This document shows positions 60,619 through 64,000 of a stretch of DNA of 64,000 bases, piece by piece. Under the pieces are notes generated by a model. It was not told where the DNA came from, made no database searches, and was given only the letters and a program-made list of their open reading frames with translations. Where the stretch lies: positions 2,418,001 through 2,482,000 of the forward strand of contig OZ245039.1 of the NCBI GenBank assembly GCA_965224095.1. Reading direction: 5' to 3'. Numbering within the stretch: the first letter of the stretch is position 1; each line of letters begins with the position of its first letter. The position numbers were made by a program, and so were the translations under genes. The DNA comes from JBPEWY01 sp965224095. GTDB taxonomy: Bacteria; Bacteroidota; Bacteroidia; Flavobacteriales; Flavobacteriaceae.

Positions 60619-63003
60619 ATGTATAAAACCATTAAACTTAGTTTCATTGTAGTATTTATGTTCTCAGCCAGTTACGCTCAAGAAAAAGTGTTTCCTGGGG
60701 CTGATGAAAAAACGGTTTCAAAAGCACAATATTTTAGTTGGATCAATAATACCAACGAGGGAGCCACAGAAGAACATGCTCTTATTAATCTTGACTTTTT
60801 TAAATGGCTACAAGATGAGTATGGCATGCAACTGGATATCTATGCCTTTGATGCAGGGGCTATAGATGGAAAACGATTTTATGGAAGTGTAAAATCTGAT
60901 AGATTTAAAAAACAATTTCCAAATGGGTTTGATCCAATATATACTAAGGCAAAGACATTGGGCACTCGATTAGGTATTTGGGGCGGTCCTGACGGATTTG
61001 GAAATACGCCCGAGGAGGAGGCTGAGCGCACCGAACAAATGGTAAAATTGTGTAGGGATTATGACTTTGCCCTATTTAAGTTTGATGCTGTCTGCGGACC
61101 TTTGAGACCTGAAAAAGAAGATGCTTTTATAAATATGATGGAGCAATGTAGGGTTCATAGTCCGGATTTAATTTTATTAAATCATCGTTTAGGATTTGAA
61201 CGTGCACAGGCATATGCCACTACTTTTCTTTGGGGTGGGGCAGAAACCTATATTGATGTTTTTATGAACAATAATACTACAGCTCCGCATCATAGAGCTG
61301 CGGCTTTATCAAGAGGCTTAGTACCAGATTTGAAAAGATTAACAGAAGATCATGGGGTGTGTATCTCCTCTTGTTTAGATTATTGGGATGATGACCTTGT
61401 ACTACAAGCATTTAATAGAAGTTTAATTTTATCTCCTCAAATCTATGGAAACCCTTGGCTATTGAGAGATGATGAATTTCCTAAACTTGCGAGAATCTAT
61501 AATTTACATAGAAAATACAGAAATATTCTAATTAATGGTTTGGTACTCCCTGATAGTAACTATGGTAAAGACGCTGTATCCAGAGGGGATAGCAATACCA
61601 GGGTCATTACTCTTAAAAACTTAAGTTGGTCGCCCGCAATCTATACCATAAAGCTGGGCGACGAAATTGGGTTGACTGGCAATGGTAAGGTAACTTTGAT
61701 ACAAAATCATCCGTATGAGAAAAATCTTGGTATACATGACTATAATAATTCTGTAAAAGTTACAATAGAACCTTTTCGTTCAGCTTTATTTATAGCAACA
61801 TCTATACCTTATGATGAACCACTGATAAACGGAAGTTTATTCAACGTTGTAAAAAATGTAAAAGATCAACCCGTTGAAATAGATATTATTGGTAATCCGG
61901 GAGAAAAAATCAAATTTAATATTGCTGATTATAAAAACTATAGTAAAGCAATCATTAATAATAAAACAATTAAGGGAGTTTCATTAAAAAGATTGCAAAA
62001 ACTCCGATTTAAAGGAAAAAAACTTTTACAAGATCCACATAGAAAATTAGGAAATTTAGTAGAAATTCCTGTCCCCGAGGATGCTGAAGCACTATATGAA
62101 GCTACTGTATTTGCAGCCGATAATAATGCTTTAGAAGTTAGATCATTATTTCGTTCCGGAGAAACTAAAATTCCACAAGTAAAAAAAGCTAGAGATGCTT
62201 TTTTCAATCAAAAAACATTTGTGGACCGTGGTATTTGGGATAAAAATTTATTTGACAACAATTTGAAAACTGGTTTTTGGCAATCAAAAAAGTATAATAG
62301 AGATCAAAGTGTAAAAGGAGGAGCATTACGATTAGATTTAGGTGAAATTACGGCTATAGACGAGTTAGTATTAAAAATACCTGATGACTTTTCTTTACAA
62401 CCGTTATTATTAGGAGAAGGAAATTATGTTGAAGTTTCTAAAGATTTAAAAAATTGGAAACAACTTACATATTTAGCAGACCCGGAAGCCCATATTGTTA
62501 TTAAAGATAGCATTAGATATTTACGATTTAAAGTACAGCCCCAACAAATAGTAGAAATGGAAGGTTATTATAATGGTAAATTACTAGATCGCAGTCAATG
62601 GAAAGCGTCTAATTTGTTTGCTCATGCAGATTATATGAAACCAGTAAAGGCCTGGAGTACAACATTTATACTTAATGAATTAGCTAATAGTAGCTATTTG
62701 AGTGTAGCATTAAACGGAAAGCACGGTATAGAAGGAGCTTATGTAGCAGCTAAAGTTGATGGTAAACTAGTAGGTGCACCGGATAGAGCGGTTTCCTATA
62801 CTTCGAATACCTGGGAATATATCAATGCCAAAAGAGATCACGATTATACCTATTATATTCCACTTAAAGATTCATATGTTAATAAAAAAATTGAAATTTT
62901 CGTTTTAGGATATGATAAGGAAAACACAAAAATCTCTCCTGAAGTGTGGATTTCATCTATGAATCCAAAAGAAAAAATACGTTTAAAATTATTCCGAAAA
63001 TAG
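60619..63003 (+). CDS. Secreted TIM-barrel glycosidase, clan GH-D-like, with C-terminal discoidin-like domain
   Basis: 794 residues with signal peptide (FIVVFMFSASYAQ). The barrel contains LDIYAFDAGAIDG, RLGIWGGPDGFG and DFALFKFDAVCGPL, where Asp156 sits in the K-F-D position of the GH27/GH36 nucleophile; DYWDDDLVLQAFNRS is a candidate acid/base region. Residues 560-790 resemble a galactose-binding (CBM32-like) fold (KNLFDNNLKTGFWQSKKYNR). It does not match a textbook GH36 or GH27 closely. Together with the gal operon it is a probable alpha-galactosidase. Confidence 0.72.
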   Translation: MYKTIKLSFIVVFMFSASYAQEKVFPGADEKTVSKAQYFSWINNTNEGATEEHALINLDFFKWLQDEYGMQLDIYAFDAGAIDGKRFYGSVKSDRFKKQFPNGFDPIYTKAKTLGTRLGIWGGPDGFGNTPEEEAERTEQMVKLCRDYDFALFKFDAVCGPLRPEKEDAFINMMEQCRVHSPDLILLNHRLGFERAQAYATTFLWGGAETYIDVFMNNNTTAPHHRAAALSRGLVPDLKRLTEDHGVCISSCLDYWDDDLVLQAFNRSLILSPQIYGNPWLLRDDEFPKLARIYNLHRKYRNILINGLVLPDSNYGKDAVSRGDSNTRVITLKNLSWSPAIYTIKLGDEIGLTGNGKVTLIQNHPYEKNLGIHDYNNSVKVTIEPFRSALFIATSIPYDEPLINGSLFNVVKNVKDQPVEIDIIGNPGEKIKFNIADYKNYSKAIINNKTIKGVSLKRLQKLRFKGKKLLQDPHRKLGNLVEIPVPEDAEALYEATVFAADNNALEVRSLFRSGETKIPQVKKARDAFFNQKTFVDRGIWDKNLFDNNLKTGFWQSKKYNRDQSVKGGALRLDLGEITAIDELVLKIPDDFSLQPLLLGEGNYVEVSKDLKNWKQLTYLADPEAHIVIKDSIRYLRFKVQPQQIVEMEGYYNGKLLDRSQWKASNLFAHADYMKPVKAWSTTFILNELANSSYLSVALNGKHGIEGAYVAAKVDGKLVGAPDRAVSYTSNTWEYINAKRDHDYTYYIPLKDSYVNKKIEIFVLGYDKENTKISPEVWISSMNPKEKIRLKLFRK

Positions 63004-63005
63004 CT

Positions 63006-64000
63006 GTGAAATTTTTTATAAATAAGGTTTTCATTTTTATAATCGCGTTATTATTTTTTAACATTACTAACGCCAAGAATTTCATTCTAAAATCACCCGA
63101 CGGTTCAATTGAACTTAAAATAAATACTAAGGGTACAATTACCTATTCACTTATTATAGACAAGGAGCTAATTTTAGATAATGCTACATTAGCATTAATC
63201 GTCAATGGTAAGGTTTTAGGAGAAAGCCCTAAAGTAATTAAAAGTAAACCGAGTACTGTTAGCCAGTTTCTTTATCCTGAGTTAAAAGTAAAGAGTAATA
63301 AGATTAGAGATTCTTTTAATGAGCTGACTCTTAGATTTAAAGAGAATTATAGCGTTATTTTTAGAGCTTATAATAATGGTGTTGCCTATAGGTTTGAAAC
63401 TAATTTAAAAAAGGAAATAACTGTTCAGTTAGAAATTGCGAAGTTTAATTTTACAAATAATTATGTAACTTATTTTCCTGATGAAAATGAGTTTCATTCG
63501 CATAACGAAAGATTATATGAGCTTAAAGAATTAGACAGCCTTTCTAAAAATGATCTTTGTAGCTTACCTATGTTAGTTACTACAGCTAAAATTAAATTAC
63601 TTATTTCTGAATCGGCTTTATTAGATTACCCTGGTATGTGGCTTACCGGGGGAAAAGGTAGTACACTAGAAGCAGTTTTCCCTAAAGTAGCTTTAGATGA
63701 AGAGGTTGACAACAAGCGATGGAAAGATGATAGAAGTATTCGTGTAAAAAAAACAGCTAATTATATTGCAAGGACCAAAGGAACTAGAACTTTTCCATGG
63801 CGATTTATTGCGATATCAAAAGAAGATGGTGATTTAATCACCAACCAACTTAGTTATCAATTAGCTGAACCTTCACGATTGGATAATCACGACTGGATAA
63901 AACCGGGGAAAGTAGCTTGGGATTGGTGGAATTATAACAATATTTATGGTGTAGATTTTAAAGCAGGAATTAATACCGAAACCTATAAATATTATATAGA
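63006..64000 (+). CDS. GH97-family glycosidase, N-terminal part (runs off window)
   Basis: The frame from GTG 63006 has a signal peptide (VFIFIIALLFFNITNAK) and then FILKSPDGSIELKINTKGTI, the N-terminal beta-sandwich of GH97. FRAYNNGVAYRFET, LWLTG-like MWLTGGKGS and KVAWDWWNYNNIYGVDF (start of the catalytic barrel) are diagnostic. GH97 holds both inverting alpha-glucosidases and retaining alpha-galactosidases; the catalytic bases lie beyond the window. No ATG fits; GTG follows the previous stop by 2 bp. Confidence 0.88.
   Translation, partial: MKFFINKVFIFIIALLFFNITNAKNFILKSPDGSIELKINTKGTITYSLIIDKELILDNATLALIVNGKVLGESPKVIKSKPSTVSQFLYPELKVKSNKIRDSFNELTLRFKENYSVIFRAYNNGVAYRFETNLKKEITVQLEIAKFNFTNNYVTYFPDENEFHSHNERLYELKELDSLSKNDLCSLPMLVTTAKIKLLISESALLDYPGMWLTGGKGSTLEAVFPKVALDEEVDNKRWKDDRSIRVKKTANYIARTKGTRTFPWRFIAISKEDGDLITNQLSYQLAEPSRLDNHDWIKPGKVAWDWWNYNNIYGVDFKAGINTETYKYYI

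Noticed and set aside
1..64000. CRISPR array or Cas genes
   Set aside because: No regularly spaced direct repeats and no Cas-like proteins were seen; repeats found are single palindromes or IS ends.

Overview
The window looks like chromosomal DNA of a member of the Flavobacteriaceae (Bacteroidetes). The evidence is a SusC/SusD pair, several exact Bacteroidetes -7 boxes of the form TAnnTTTG, gliding-clade style S9 and DUF5916 proteins, Bacteroidetes-type mobilisation genes and low-GC, tightly overlapping gene order. No species is claimed.

Region 1 (1-22950) is core-like. It holds a TetR-TolC-MFP-RND efflux operon (minus strand), a polyprenyl diphosphate synthase, a class V aminotransferase with a small secreted partner, and a metal operon (DtxR/MntR-type regulator, outer membrane protein, ABC binding protein, ATPase and two permeases). 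An S9 peptidase, the feoA-feoB-FeoB-associated Cys-rich protein operon, a SCO copper protein, the RseP site-2 protease and tRNA-Asn complete it.

Region 2 (about 22950-27650) begins at the 3' end of tRNA-Asn and looks like a decayed mobilisable element. It has tandem repeats beside the tRNA, a 146-bp concentric palindrome, an ssb gene fused by deletion to the 3' part of a tyrosine integrase gene, a MobC-like protein, a relaxase, and an oriT-like pair of hairpins. No type IV secretion genes are seen.

Region 3 (27650-40260) is accessory chromosome: a truncated AraC gene, two tandem S41 peptidases, a DUF5916 outer-membrane protein gene with four small overlapping genes divergent from an Lrp/AsnC regulator, and a metalloprotease/beta-propeller/bicupin operon next to a membrane-bound AraC regulator.

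Region 4 (40300-48100) is the most unusual. Pieces of DJ-1/PfpI, IS3, DUF6090 and IS256 genes surround what looks like an integrase-less, integron-like cassette array. Each of two cassettes is bounded by its own 9-10 bp inverted repeat, and one has a clear attC-like hairpin. Two different IS110-family elements sit exactly at cassette boundaries. They share an almost identical left end of about 50 bp, followed by stem-loops that fit the recently described IS110 bridge RNA. A third IS110-type gene is degenerate.

Region 5 (48170-64000) is a galactose utilisation locus. galT, a short LacI-type gene, galE, galK, an SLC5 sodium/sugar symporter, a mutarotase and a GntR-type regulator lie on the minus strand. 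Divergent from them are SusC, SusD, a clan GH-D-like glycosidase and a GH97 glycosidase that runs off the window. Together they would bind and import alpha-galactosides, release galactose and feed it through the Leloir pathway.
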